A DNA stretch of 64,000 nucleotides from CAZMVY01 sp964617875 (GCA_964617875.1 CAZUAI010000021.1:1-64000), one strand, 5' to 3'. Shown: positions 50,268 to 60,275, numbered from the stretch's first letter. The notes: generated by a model not told the origin, from the sequence alone. A program made the numbers and translations.

Positions 50268-52094
50268 ATGCCAGAGACGGGTATACGCAACATCGCGATC
50301 ATCGCCCACGTGGACCACGGGAAGACGACGCTCGTTGACCAGATGCTGCGCCAGTGCGGACAGTTTCGCGAGGGACAGCTCAAGGGCGAGCGGATCCTCG
50401 ATTCGAACGACCTCGAGCGCGAGCGGGGCATCACGATCCTGGCGAAGAACATCGCCATCCGCTACAAGGGGACAAAGATCAACCTGATCGACACGCCCGG
50501 GCACGCGGACTTCGGCGGCGAGGTCGAGCGCGTACTCAAGATGGCCGACGGGGCGCTGCTGCTCGTCGACGCCTTCGAAGGGCCGATGCCGCAGACCCGC
50601 TTCGTGCTCCGCAAGGCGTTCGAGTACGGACTGCGCCCCATCGTCGTGATCAACAAGGTCGATCGGCCCGACGCCCGCCCGCACGACGTCGTGGACGAGG
50701 TGCTCGACCTCTTCATCGAACTCGGCGCCGACGAGACGACGTGCGAGTTTCCCACCGTCTACGCCTCGGCGACGGAGGGCTACGCCTCGCTCGACCCGGA
50801 CCTGCGGAAGAGGCCGAAGGACATCTTCGTGCTCTTCGAGGCGATCCTGGCGCACGTGCCCGCCCCGGCCAACGACCCCGCCGCGCCGCTCCAGATGCTC
50901 GTCACCACACTCGACTACAACGACTACGTCGGCCGGATCGGCATCGGACGGGTCTTCGCCGGCACGCTCCACGCGGGCCGGCCCGTCGCCGTCATCCGCC
51001 TCGACGGAACCCGGACGACGGAGCAGATCTCCGAGCTGTTCGTCTTCGACGGCCTCGGACGGCAGAAGACCGCCGAGGTGACCGCCGGCGACATCTGCGC
51101 CGTCGTCGGCATCGAGTCCATCGACATCGGCAGCACGATCGCCGATCCCGACCACCCGGAGCCGCTCGCCCTCATCCGCATCGACGAGCCGACGCTGCAC
51201 ATGACCTTCCGCGTGAATGACTCGCCGTTCGCCGGCCGGTCGGGCAGGTACCTGACGAGCCGTCACCTCCGCGACCGGCTCGAGAAGGAGCTGCAGAAGA
51301 ATGTCGCCCTGCGCGTCGAGCCGGGGCGCACGCCGGAGGAGTTCCACGTCTCCGGCCGCGGGCTGCTGCACCTGTCCGTGCTGATCGAGAACATGCGCCG
51401 CGAGGGCTACGAGCTGGCCGTCGGCAAGCCAAAGGTGATCTACCGCGAGTTGAACGGGCGCAAGACCGAGCCGATCGAGTATTGCGTGATCGACGTGCCG
51501 CCGCAGCACGTCGGGCCGGTGATGGAGCTGCTCGGCGCCCGCCGCGGGATCTGCACGGGCATGGAGACGCGGGGCGAGTTCAGCCACATGGAGTTCACGG
51601 TCCCCGCGCGCGGCCTCATCGGCCTGCGAAACCGGCTGCTGACGGCAACAAACGGCACCGCGATCATGCACCACAACTTCTACGAGTACGAGTACCTCCG
51701 CGGCAGCATCCCCGGCCGGGCGAACGGCGTGCTGATCGCCAGCGAGCCGGGGCAGGTGACGCCGTACGCCCTCGACGGCCTGGCCGACCGGGGCGTGATG
51801 TTCGTCCGGCCGACCGAGCAGGTCTATATGGGCCAGATCGTCGGCGAGCACTGCCGCGACAAGGACATCGAGGTGAACGTCTGCCGTGCGAAGAAGATGA
51901 CGAACATCCGCGCCGCCGCCGCCGACAAGACGGTCGTGCTCAAGCCCCCGCGGGAGCTGACGCTCGAGATCGCGCTGGAGTTCATCGAGGACGACGAACT
52001 CGTCGAGGTCACGCCCGACGCCATCCGCCTCCGCAAGCGCCTCCTCAACGAAACAGACCGCAAGCGCGCCGCCCGCGCCGCCGAATCAAAGTGA
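50268..52094 (+). CDS. typA: Translational GTPase TypA/BipA
   Basis: This 608-residue ribosome-associated GTPase helps 50S assembly and growth under stress. The G-domain motifs are complete: AHVDHGKTT (G1), RGITI (G2), DTPGHADFGGEVERVL (G3) and VINKVDRPDARP (G4). Domain II, the EF-G-like domains (GRGLLHLSVLIENMRREGYE, VMELLGARRG) and the TypA-specific C-terminus (MTNIRAAAADKTVVLKPPRE) are all present. Length agrees with the family (about 610). The ATG follows the AsmA-like stop directly, with AGGAG 4 bases upstream. Confidence 0.96.
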   Translation: MPETGIRNIAIIAHVDHGKTTLVDQMLRQCGQFREGQLKGERILDSNDLERERGITILAKNIAIRYKGTKINLIDTPGHADFGGEVERVLKMADGALLLVDAFEGPMPQTRFVLRKAFEYGLRPIVVINKVDRPDARPHDVVDEVLDLFIELGADETTCEFPTVYASATEGYASLDPDLRKRPKDIFVLFEAILAHVPAPANDPAAPLQMLVTTLDYNDYVGRIGIGRVFAGTLHAGRPVAVIRLDGTRTTEQISELFVFDGLGRQKTAEVTAGDICAVVGIESIDIGSTIADPDHPEPLALIRIDEPTLHMTFRVNDSPFAGRSGRYLTSRHLRDRLEKELQKNVALRVEPGRTPEEFHVSGRGLLHLSVLIENMRREGYELAVGKPKVIYRELNGRKTEPIEYCVIDVPPQHVGPVMELLGARRGICTGMETRGEFSHMEFTVPARGLIGLRNRLLTATNGTAIMHHNFYEYEYLRGSIPGRANGVLIASEPGQVTPYALDGLADRGVMFVRPTEQVYMGQIVGEHCRDKDIEVNVCRAKKMTNIRAAAADKTVVLKPPRELTLEIALEFIEDDELVEVTPDAIRLRKRLLNETDRKRAARAAESK

Positions 52095-52184
52095 AACACC
52101 CCCGGATGCCCGCGCAGGCGTTCGAACAGGCAACGGTTCGCCGGTCCCCTGCCCGGTCGCCCGGTTGCCCGGCTGCGCACGGAC

Positions 52185-54236
52185 TCAGTGCTCAGAACCC
52201 CTCGTTTCCACCGTCGTCGCGCCGCTTCGTGCGCTCGTCGCCGCCGAACGTGACGGCACGCCTGTGCACACACGTCGCAGCGCGAAGCCGTCGAAGTCCG
52301 CGCGGAACGGCATCGAGGTCGAGCCCTTCAGCCGGCCCCGGAGCCAGACGCTGACGGCGTCCTTTTTCGGCCGGACCGGGCCGCCGGCATACGGCATCCA
52401 GACACTGTGCACGTCCGGCATCGCGGTCCAGACGATCGTGGCGGCTCCGGGGTCGTCCGTCTGCCCCGTGGCGTCGAGACCGACACACGCCGCGTTGTCC
52501 GGCGTGACGGGATAGGAACTGCGAACGAGGCCGGTCAGCCGGTACGTATCCAGGTGGCTGAGCCCCTCCACGCGCTGCACATAGCCGCCGTCCACGCCCC
52601 GACCCTGCGGCCCGCCGCCAAGCACCCGCGCGATACGGTTGTTCCGCTCGGGCCCGTCCGCCCAGTACACGTGCGTGGTGCCTGGATCGACGGCGAACGT
52701 CCGCCACCGGTCCAGCGTGCCCTTTTCCGGCGCCTCCGCGACGAACGTGCCGGCCTCCATGTCGCCGTTCTCCAGCAGGTTTGTCGCGTCCACCGCCCCG
52801 CCCCAATCGCGGGCGGCGTGCTCGTACTCGACGATCTGCATGTCCAGGTCGAACCCCGCATCCTCCCGCCCGCCTTTGTACGCCGTGCCGTCCGCGTAGG
52901 TCTCGGGCGCCGTCTTGCGGTACGGGTTGAACCCCGCCTTCTCGTCGCACACGACGCCCTTGATGTTGACATATCCGTGCATCGACTCGTAGTTCTCAAT
53001 CGACTCGAACTCGATCGCGTACGTCCGGCCGGGCTCCAGCGGCACCTCGCCCGGCGCGTACACCACGCCGAACATGCCCCAGGATGCGTCGCCCGTGTAG
53101 ATCCCGTTGCCGATCGCGATCTTCTCGACGCCGACGACCGGCCCGGCCGCCCCGCCTTCCCGCACGCGCACGATTGCGCGCTGCCGGCTCAGGGCCGGCT
53201 GCGACGTGCCGACGGCGGCGTACATCCCCGCGAATGCGAGGCTGCGTCCCTGGGCCACGTACGTCTGTGACCACTTCGACGCGAACCCGGCGAACTCGAC
53301 GTACTCCTTCTGAATCCGCTTGTTGTACGGAATCAGAAGCCCATCGCCGTCGGTGCCGACCGCCATCCGGAGGTTGCGCCCCCGGAAGCCTGTCGGGCCC
53401 TTCGGGCCGAGACGGTAGCAGTCGGCATCCCGGCGGTCGCTCGTGCGCCAGAAGGCCTGAAACGTGCCGCCCGGTTCTTCCGCGCGGAGGTGCACGGCAT
53501 AGGTCTCGCCCCGCACGAGGGGCACCTCGCCCGAGTTCCACGCGGCGGCCCAGTCGTACAGCTTCGGCCCGCCCGCATCGACGCCGAAGACCGGGATCGA
53601 CGGGCCCACCTGCGGCCAGCGGTCCGGCGTGCCGTCGGCCTTCCGGTGGATGGACACCAGGATCGTCCGGCTTCCCGGACCGATGCCGTCGACGCCGTCG
53701 TGCACGAGACGGAACCCGACCTGCGTCACCGCGCTGCCCTTCGCCACGAACGTCTGGTAGTAGTCGGTCGCGGGGTGGTCGTCCCATTCCTTCTCGGTGA
53801 AGACGCCGTAGTCGTACCTCGGGGCCACCTTGCGATCGACGCCGTCGCCCGGCTGCGTGAAGACGTTCGTGACGACCACCGGCCGGAAGCACACGGCCGA
53901 CCCCGTGAAGATCATCGTGTAGTCCCCTGCGCCGCCGCCCATCGTGTACCAGCCGGTCGGCGCCATCTCCCAGGTCCGGGCCTGCAGGGTCTCGTTGTCG
54001 GGCCCCCGGCGCGTGGCGAAGCATCGGATGTTGGCGAGCATCACCGCATCGGGGTTGTCCGGCGGGCGGCCGGGGGCGAAATAGTCCTCGATGATCCCGT
54101 CGGCGGGCAGCAGCGGGCGGCCCTCGCCGGCAATCCGCGACGTCCAGACCCGGCCCGAGAATCGGACCTGACCCTGGGCCGCCGAAAACAAGACCGAAGT
54201 CGCCACCGTCGCCGCAACACCGCACAGCTTTCGCAT
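52185..54236 (-). CDS. Secreted protein of unknown function with carbohydrate-binding-like C-terminal part
   Basis: I do not recognise the family. The 683-residue protein has a signal peptide (MRKLCGVAATVATSVLFSAA) and a long beta-rich body with two similar regions (TILVSIHRKADGTPDRW, GEVPLVRGETYAVHL and later GEVPLEPGRTYAIEFES). The paired pattern suggests duplicated jelly-roll modules. The C-terminal 170 residues open with ENGDMEAGTF, a phrase frequent at the start of galactose-binding-like modules. No catalytic motif is evident. It lies 73 bases after the PurO gene on the same strand and converges with typA. The ATG at 54236 is preceded by a G-rich ribosome site. Confidence 0.65.
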   Translation of the reverse strand: MRKLCGVAATVATSVLFSAAQGQVRFSGRVWTSRIAGEGRPLLPADGIIEDYFAPGRPPDNPDAVMLANIRCFATRRGPDNETLQARTWEMAPTGWYTMGGGAGDYTMIFTGSAVCFRPVVVTNVFTQPGDGVDRKVAPRYDYGVFTEKEWDDHPATDYYQTFVAKGSAVTQVGFRLVHDGVDGIGPGSRTILVSIHRKADGTPDRWPQVGPSIPVFGVDAGGPKLYDWAAAWNSGEVPLVRGETYAVHLRAEEPGGTFQAFWRTSDRRDADCYRLGPKGPTGFRGRNLRMAVGTDGDGLLIPYNKRIQKEYVEFAGFASKWSQTYVAQGRSLAFAGMYAAVGTSQPALSRQRAIVRVREGGAAGPVVGVEKIAIGNGIYTGDASWGMFGVVYAPGEVPLEPGRTYAIEFESIENYESMHGYVNIKGVVCDEKAGFNPYRKTAPETYADGTAYKGGREDAGFDLDMQIVEYEHAARDWGGAVDATNLLENGDMEAGTFVAEAPEKGTLDRWRTFAVDPGTTHVYWADGPERNNRIARVLGGGPQGRGVDGGYVQRVEGLSHLDTYRLTGLVRSSYPVTPDNAACVGLDATGQTDDPGAATIVWTAMPDVHSVWMPYAGGPVRPKKDAVSVWLRGRLKGSTSMPFRADFDGFALRRVCTGVPSRSAATSARSGATTVETRGSEH

Positions 54237-54309
54237 AAGGTTCCCCCGCGCACGCGGCCCGCGTCGATGGCGGGCCTGAGCCTCTCCGAAGATCCAGGGT
54301 GGAATCGTC

Positions 54310-54957
54310 CTACTTTGCCGCCACCTCGTGGCAGCCCATCGCAAACGCATCCGCCGTCGCGACGACCGCGGCGGCGGCGACCGGGTGTGTGAACTGCGCG
54401 AAGGCAGCGGCTTCACACGCAGCGCGGGCGAGGTCCTCCGCCGTCCCGATCGCGATCGGGACTGCCTGGTCGGCGCGGACGTCGTTCGCCTCGTACGTAG
54501 ACAGGTACGCCATGCGGCCCGCCTGCAGCGCCACTTCCTTCACCACCAGGGCATCGTGACGGACGATGGCCAGCCATGCCGCATCGCCGACGACCGGAAC
54601 CAGCGCGGCGATCCGCGGCGTCTTCAGGTGGTCCTTCTCGTAGTCGAGGGCGAGCATGGGCCCGGCAAGCGCATCCTTCGGCGCGGCGCCGGCCTGGAGC
54701 TTCTCGGCGATCGGGTCGGTGTGCGACCCGTTCGTGAGAACGGCCCAGGGGCCCGCCTGCCGCACGCAGTTGTAGGCGATGTACGGGTTCTTGTAGACGT
54801 CGTTCTCGAACCCCTCGCGCGGAACCACGGCCAGTCCCGTCCCGACCGGCACGATCCGGCGGTTCGGGAACGACCGCGACGAGACGCGATAGACGCCGGC
54901 ATTGCGCCCCGCCTCCGTCCGCCCGACGGCCACAATTCGCCCAAGGTAGATCGGCAT
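54310..54957 (-). CDS. purO: PurO-type IMP cyclohydrolase
   Basis: This 215-residue protein matches the PurO family, which closes the purine ring of FAICAR to make IMP. Recognisable conserved runs are YLGRIVAVGRTEAGRNAGVY, YRVSSRSFPNRRIVP, NPYIAYNCVR, TNGSHTDPIAEKL and MLALDYEKDHLKTPRIAALV. Length agrees with PurO (about 200). PurO is best known from archaea; most bacteria use the PurH fusion enzyme. The ATG at 54957 has AGAGGAG 6 bases upstream. Neighbours are a polysaccharide ligase and an unknown secreted protein, not purine genes. A related non-enzymatic NTN-fold protein is the alternative. Confidence 0.8.
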   Translation of the reverse strand: MPIYLGRIVAVGRTEAGRNAGVYRVSSRSFPNRRIVPVGTGLAVVPREGFENDVYKNPYIAYNCVRQAGPWAVLTNGSHTDPIAEKLQAGAAPKDALAGPMLALDYEKDHLKTPRIAALVPVVGDAAWLAIVRHDALVVKEVALQAGRMAYLSTYEANDVRADQAVPIAIGTAEDLARAACEAAAFAQFTHPVAAAAVVATADAFAMGCHEVAAK

Positions 54958-55012
54958 GTCATGCTCCTCTGAGACCACACACGTTCGGCCGCTGCGTGCG
55001 CCATGCCGGGGA

Positions 55013-58000
55013 TTACCGCGCCGGCGGCATCGGCACCGGCGACATTCGAGCGGGCGGCGGGGCGATCTTGGCCGGCGCCGTCCGACCGGGCGGCGGGGCG
55101 ATCTCGGCCGGCGCGGAGGCCGGCGCCGTTGCCGGGCGCTGCGCCGCCCGGCGCGCCTCCAGGTACTCCGCTATCATCTTGCTGTTGGGCCAGCTCCGCA
55201 CGGCCTGCTCGAGCATCTGGTCGAGCTGCTCGGCCGGCGCGCCGAGTTCCTCGGCCTTCCGGAACGCGGCGACGGCGTCGGCGTCGCGCCCGGCCTCCAG
55301 GGCCAGCTCCGCGCGCAGGAACTGCAAGTCCCTTGAATCGGGCGCCAACTCGCCGGCTCTCCGCATCCACACGGCAAAACGCTTCGGCCGCCGACCCGGC
55401 TCGCCGAGGATGTACTGCCCGCTGAGTTCCGTGTAGGCCAGGCCGATCTGCCGCTGCACGTCCGCCGGTTCGGCCGGTCCGATGGATTCCTTCAGCATCG
55501 CGAAGGCCTCCGTCTCCTGCTCGTTCGCCAGGTGGTAGAGGATGACGGAACGACGGATGACCGCCGCGAGCAACTCGCCCCCCTGAATCCGCGGGACCGC
55601 CTGGATCGCCTCGCGGCCGATCCGGCACGCCGCCTCGGGGCTGTCGGGCGAGGCGCGGAAAGCGTACTCAGCCTGTTCGGCCAGGGCCATGGGCAGCAGC
55701 ATGGGGTACTGGTTGCCGACGGACCGGCAGAGTTCGACAGCCACCGCGGCCGCGTTCACGGCGTTGTCGCCGCGGCGTTGGAGCTGGCAGATCATGGCCC
55801 ACAGCCGCATCGCCTCCGGCGCGAACGGATCCCGCCACATCGCGGGACCGTTGACCTTGAACGATTCGTAGGCCACCTGCGCCCGCCGTTCCGCCGCCGG
55901 GGTGAACTCGGGCACCTCCATCAGTTGCGCGAGCACGGCCCGGTACTCCCCCGGCCCCCCGGGCACCGAAAACCCCCGGATGGCCGAACACATCCACTCG
56001 ACCCGCTCATCGATCGGATGTGCCGCGCAGGCGACCACACACTGCAGGGCGGCCTGCGTGTCGAAGCGGTTGCGGTGGTACTCCATGAGGAGCAACGCCC
56101 GCGCCTCTTCCTGAATGCGTCCGGCCGCGTCCGGCGTCAATTCGCCGCCGAGTCGCGTCTCCACCTGCACCACGTCGAGAAACAGCCGGCCGACGCGGCC
56201 CGCCACGTAGGGATAGGCCGGTGAGCGCTGCAGAAGCTGCAGCGTCTCCTGGTGCGCCGCGACGGTATGGGTCCGCATGGTCTCGATGTCCTGGCGCTGC
56301 AACTCGGCACGGGCGGTGCCGTCGGATTCACGCACCGGCGGAGCATCCGCCAAAGCTTGGATCGCCCGGAGATGGTATTCGGCGATGTCGGCGTGGCAGT
56401 GAATCCTGCGGGCGGCGGCATCGACGATCTCGTCCGCGGCGAGGCGTCCGCGGCTGCCGGCCTCGGCGGCCTGTGCCGCCTTCTGCCAGCGCTGCTGTTC
56501 GAGCAGGAGTCCCACACGGGCCTCCGCCAGCGCCCCCGTCCAGTCGCCCAGACTGCACACGAAGAGCGTGATCGCGATCGCGAACGACGCCCCCGTTCCC
56601 AGCCAGAGCACGGGACGCGAAAACGGCCTCGCGCGATGGGCGGGCGCCTCATCGGACCGCGTCATCGCCCAGACCAGCCCGAGGACCGTGTACCACACCG
56701 CGGGAAGCCCCGGCATGCGGAGGGCCACGTCCGTCGCCTCCTCCACCATCAACCCGGCGAGAGACGCCACAAGCCCCAGGAAACACCACTCCTGCACGCC
56801 CGCGCCGCGTTCGCGGTGCGCGTGGCCGCACGCCCAGAACGTCACGCCGTAGCCGACGACCACCAGGGCGATCCCCACGGCCCCGAGGTCCGCAAGCGTC
56901 TCGAGCCACTCGTTGTGCGCATGCACCATTCGCTCCGAGACGAACGCCTGCGGGTCGTTCTCCGCATCCTCGCGGGACAACGAGTCCGCCGCGAGGACGA
57001 ATCCGCCCTGCCCGTGACCGCCGGCCGGCCGTGCGAGAAACTGCTTCCACGCGTAGGCCGCCCCGTACATCCGCACGCGGATCGTCGCGCCGCGCCCGCC
57101 CTGGAAGCCGGCACTCCTCGTCTGCGCGTACCGGTAGCCAGAATACAGGCCGACCACCGCGATCGCGACCGCAATCCACCGCCAGTGCCCGCGGAGCTTC
57201 AGCAGCAACGTCATCCAGAGCCCCGCCGCCACACCGGCGATCGCGCCGCGGGCCCCCGTCAGGCGTAACGCCCACAGCAGAGGCACGAGCCCCGTCACCG
57301 CCACGAAGAACCACCCGAGGTGGCGCATTCGGCCGCTCCGCACAACGGTCAGGAGCGAGCCCACGGCAACGTGGGCCGCGATCAGAACGCCCGGCACCAT
57401 GCACGCGGCCAGGAAGAGCGGGTTTCCCAGCGGAAACTTCAGCCGCTGGACGGGATTGCGTTCGTGCTGGTACCAGATGCCGAGCGCCGCCGTAACGACG
57501 AGAATGACGAACAGCGTCACCGCGCCCGCCATCGCCGCCCGGCGCGACAACGCCCGTCCCAGGCACACCGCCCAGATGACCCCGATCGCCAGGAGCACGG
57601 ACTCGCCGACGGCCACCTCCGGCCAGACCGACCAGAGCGTACTGGCAAACGACCAGGCGACCAGCGCCAGCATCGCCAACTGGGCGCCCTCGGCCGGCGA
57701 GAGCATGTCGTACCACCGCCCGGGCGGCGGCGCGGGGGCAACCTCCGCAGTCCACGCCGCGTCCCGACCCGGCGGCACAAACGCACGCGGGCTGTGCCGG
57801 CGCGCCCACATCAGCGCGGCGATCACCAGCGCCGCCGCCGACCCCACGCCCGCGGCCAGCCGCTTCACGCTCGTGCCCTTCGGTGTCGGGTACGCATAGT
57901 CGAAGTTCATCAGCCGGGTGATGAAATGCAGGGCGGAGCCGGGCTTCCACGACTGATGCCCGTCCTCGACGCCCTTGCCCGCGCTGATCAGCAGCATGGC

Positions 58001-58060
58001 GCCGGTCACCGTGAGCCCGAGGACGAGAAGCAGAAGTCGTTCTTCGAAGCTGATTCGCAT
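55013..58060 (-). CDS. O-antigen ligase-type membrane protein with TPR-like C-terminus
   Basis: This 1015-residue protein has about 12 membrane helices in its first 550 residues. The Wzy_C/ligase core shows TGARGAIAGVAAGLWMTLLL and the periplasmic VHAHNEWLETLADLGAVGI, in which the H-x-x-x/W-E pattern is typical of O-antigen ligases and polymerases. The remaining 450 residues are helical and Ala-rich with TPR-like periodicity, ending in a proline-rich tail with repeated APAEIAPPPGRTAPA-type units. It probably joins or extends surface polysaccharide. It starts at ATG 58060, and the ribosome site is weak. Confidence 0.85.
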   Translation of the reverse strand: MRISFEERLLLLVLGLTVTGAMLLISAGKGVEDGHQSWKPGSALHFITRLMNFDYAYPTPKGTSVKRLAAGVGSAAALVIAALMWARRHSPRAFVPPGRDAAWTAEVAPAPPPGRWYDMLSPAEGAQLAMLALVAWSFASTLWSVWPEVAVGESVLLAIGVIWAVCLGRALSRRAAMAGAVTLFVILVVTAALGIWYQHERNPVQRLKFPLGNPLFLAACMVPGVLIAAHVAVGSLLTVVRSGRMRHLGWFFVAVTGLVPLLWALRLTGARGAIAGVAAGLWMTLLLKLRGHWRWIAVAIAVVGLYSGYRYAQTRSAGFQGGRGATIRVRMYGAAYAWKQFLARPAGGHGQGGFVLAADSLSREDAENDPQAFVSERMVHAHNEWLETLADLGAVGIALVVVGYGVTFWACGHAHRERGAGVQEWCFLGLVASLAGLMVEEATDVALRMPGLPAVWYTVLGLVWAMTRSDEAPAHRARPFSRPVLWLGTGASFAIAITLFVCSLGDWTGALAEARVGLLLEQQRWQKAAQAAEAGSRGRLAADEIVDAAARRIHCHADIAEYHLRAIQALADAPPVRESDGTARAELQRQDIETMRTHTVAAHQETLQLLQRSPAYPYVAGRVGRLFLDVVQVETRLGGELTPDAAGRIQEEARALLLMEYHRNRFDTQAALQCVVACAAHPIDERVEWMCSAIRGFSVPGGPGEYRAVLAQLMEVPEFTPAAERRAQVAYESFKVNGPAMWRDPFAPEAMRLWAMICQLQRRGDNAVNAAAVAVELCRSVGNQYPMLLPMALAEQAEYAFRASPDSPEAACRIGREAIQAVPRIQGGELLAAVIRRSVILYHLANEQETEAFAMLKESIGPAEPADVQRQIGLAYTELSGQYILGEPGRRPKRFAVWMRRAGELAPDSRDLQFLRAELALEAGRDADAVAAFRKAEELGAPAEQLDQMLEQAVRSWPNSKMIAEYLEARRAAQRPATAPASAPAEIAPPPGRTAPAKIAPPPARMSPVPMPPAR

Positions 58061-58140
58061 GATCAATGGCCCAGGAGCGAGATCCCACGGGGACGAAGCC
58101 ACGACCGCCCCCGCCGGAAACCGGCCGCGATCAGGCCCGG

Positions 58141-58150
58141 CCCCCCCCCC
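58141..58150. repeat. Run of ten C
   Basis: A homopolymer of ten C lies just after the adenosyltransferase stop and before the ligase gene. It could be a slippage site or an assembly artefact; no gene is affected. Confidence 0.5.
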
Positions 58151-58154
58151 GCGC

Positions 58155-58730
58155 TCACGTCCGTCGGCGCGGTTTCCACTCGATCTCCACGGCACCGCCA
58201 AGGTAATTCGCCTGCCGCGCCCAGGCAAACAGCAGGTCGCCCAGGCGGTTCAGATACACCCGCGCATGCCGTGCCTTCCCCCTGCCCGCGATGACGACAA
58301 CGGCCCGCTCGGCCCGACGGCACACCGCCCGGGCCACGTGCAGGCGCGCCGCCGTTTCCGTCCCGCCCGGCAGAACGAAGGCCCGCAACGGCGGCAGGGC
58401 ATCCCATGCCTCGTCGATCCAGCGTTCCAGGCGGGCAACATGCTCGGCGTTCACGAACGGCAATCGCCGGGCGGATCGCTTTTCGCGCGGTTTCGTCGCC
58501 GGAGGTAACGCCGCCAGGGTCGCCCCGACGCAGAAGAGGTCCTCTTGGACCTGCCGGAGTCGCGCCACGGCGGCCTTGCGGTCGCAGCCCGCGATGACCC
58601 AGCCGACGACGGCATTCAGTTCGTCCACGATCCCGCATGCCGCGACGCGCGAATCGTCCTTGCGGACCCGCGGCCCGCTCAGCAGCGACGTTCGGCCGTC
58701 ATCGCCCCTGCGCGTGTACAAGCTCATCAT
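58155..58730 (-). CDS. PduO-type corrinoid adenosyltransferase
   Basis: This protein of about 190 residues transfers adenosyl from ATP to cob(I)alamin to form coenzyme B12. The N-terminal ATP site is YTRRGDDGRTSLLSGPRVRK; then VDELNAVVGWVIA, LERWIDEAWDALPPLRAFVL with PGG, ARLHVARAVCRRAERAVV and YLNRLGDLLFAWAR, all typical of PduO. It lies 94 bases before the O-antigen ligase gene on the same strand. Two adjacent ATGs (58730 and 58727) are possible starts. Together with the RACo-like protein it shows the cell uses corrinoids. Confidence 0.9.
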   Translation of the reverse strand: MMSLYTRRGDDGRTSLLSGPRVRKDDSRVAACGIVDELNAVVGWVIAGCDRKAAVARLRQVQEDLFCVGATLAALPPATKPREKRSARRLPFVNAEHVARLERWIDEAWDALPPLRAFVLPGGTETAARLHVARAVCRRAERAVVVIAGRGKARHARVYLNRLGDLLFAWARQANYLGGAVEIEWKPRRRT

Positions 58731-58920
58731 GCGGGCTCCATCCGGCACCGCTCCATCCCGTCCTGCGGGCGCGGATTGTATCCGCTTCGTGACACTCATG
58801 CACCTGATCCGGCCCCCCTTCTTCAGGCCGCCCGGCGGCGGTATGATGGGGACGGTCGCGGCACGGCCGGCGCCGGTCGTGCGGCAGGCGGCCTTGGCGC
58901 GGGCAAGCGGGGTTCACGAA

Positions 58921-60195
58921 ATGAACAAGAAGCGACTTGGAAACGGGCTCCTGGCGTGCGTCGGCGGCGTACTGCTCCTGTCAACGGTGACGGCGGCACG
59001 GGGACAATCCTCGCCACCGGACGCCGGTTCGTGGTACAAGGGCAACACGCACACGCACTCCTGGTTCAGCGACGGCGACAGCCCCCCCGAACTGGTCGTC
59101 ACGTGGTACAAGGAGCACGGATACCACTTCCTCGTGATGACCGATCACAACCAGGTCGATGACGAGCCGAAGTGGGTCATCTCCAAGCGGACCACGCCCG
59201 AGATCAAAAAGCACTACGAGACCGCTTTCGGCCCCTCCTGGGTCGAGAAGCGGGAGCGCGACGGCGACACCGAGTACCGCCTCAAGCCGCTTCGCGAGAT
59301 GCAGAAGCGGTTCGATGAGGACGGGAAGTTCCTGCTGATCACCGGCAACGAGATCTCTGACTCCGTGGGCAAGAAGCCCGTCCATCTCTGCGGCGTCAAC
59401 GTGGTGGAGGCCTTCCGGCCGCCATCCGGCAAGACGGTCACCGAGGCGATCTGCGGCAACATCGACCTGGTGCTCAAGCAGCAGAAGGCGGCCGGCCGGC
59501 CCATGCTCGTCCACGTGAACCATCCCAACTTCGGCTGGGGCCTGACGGCCGAGGACATGCTCCCGGTGAAGGAGATGAAGTTCTTCGAGGTTCACAACGG
59601 CCACGGCAGCGTGAGGAACTACGGCGACGACCTGCACGTCTCGACCGAGCGGATGTGGGACATCCTGCTGACGAAGCGGCTGGCGGAGATGAAGCTGCCG
59701 ATCGTGTACGGCGTGGCGACCGACGACGCCCACTCGTTCAAGCCCGGCGGCACCGCCCCCCCCGGCCGCGGGTGGGTCCAGGTCCGCGCGAAGTCGCTGA
59801 CGGCGGCGGACCTCATCGCGGCAATGGAGCGGGGCGCGTTCTACGCCTCGACTGGCGTAACGCTCGATCGCGTCTCGTTCCGGGACGGCACGATCGAGAT
59901 CGACATCCAGGCCCGCCCCGGCGTTTCCTATCGGACGCAGTTCATCGGCACGCTCGCCGGCTACGACAAGACGGTCATCCCCCGCAAGGACGGCAAGGGC
60001 GAACCCGTCACCGGCAGGTACAGCGACGACGTGGGCAAGGTCCTGTCCGAACAGACCGGCCCGCAACCCCGCTACCGCCTGACCGGCCGCGAGATCTACG
60101 TCCGCGCCAAGGTGATCTCCTCGGCCAGACACCCGAACCCGCACGAGGCCGGCGACTTCGAGGTCGCCTGGACGCAACCGGTGGCGGGCCAATGA
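58921..60195 (+). CDS. Secreted PHP-domain phosphoesterase
   Basis: This 424-residue secreted protein has a signal peptide (GLLACVGGVLLLSTVTAARG) and a PHP domain. The metal-binding signatures are GNTHTHSWFSDGDSPPEL, FLVMTDHNQV, ITGNEIS, VHVNHPNFGW and GVATDDAHSF, in PHP order. It probably hydrolyses phosphate esters outside the cytoplasm. It is divergent from the adenosyltransferase gene and 145 bases ahead of the small Cys/His gene. A metal-dependent secreted phosphodiesterase of unknown substrate is the safest call. Confidence 0.87.
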   Translation: MNKKRLGNGLLACVGGVLLLSTVTAARGQSSPPDAGSWYKGNTHTHSWFSDGDSPPELVVTWYKEHGYHFLVMTDHNQVDDEPKWVISKRTTPEIKKHYETAFGPSWVEKRERDGDTEYRLKPLREMQKRFDEDGKFLLITGNEISDSVGKKPVHLCGVNVVEAFRPPSGKTVTEAICGNIDLVLKQQKAAGRPMLVHVNHPNFGWGLTAEDMLPVKEMKFFEVHNGHGSVRNYGDDLHVSTERMWDILLTKRLAEMKLPIVYGVATDDAHSFKPGGTAPPGRGWVQVRAKSLTAADLIAAMERGAFYASTGVTLDRVSFRDGTIEIDIQARPGVSYRTQFIGTLAGYDKTVIPRKDGKGEPVTGRYSDDVGKVLSEQTGPQPRYRLTGREIYVRAKVISSARHPNPHEAGDFEVAWTQPVAGQ

Positions 60196-60275
60196 CCGAC
60201 GGCCTTGTGGACGGCTGCCTTCGCGTGCGCACGGCGAGACGCCACCGGCGCAACCGACGGCGACAACCGCACTCG

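Noticed and set aside
58141..58150. Poly-C run as a phase-variation switch
   Set aside because: It lies outside any reading frame between two genes, so slippage would not alter a protein.
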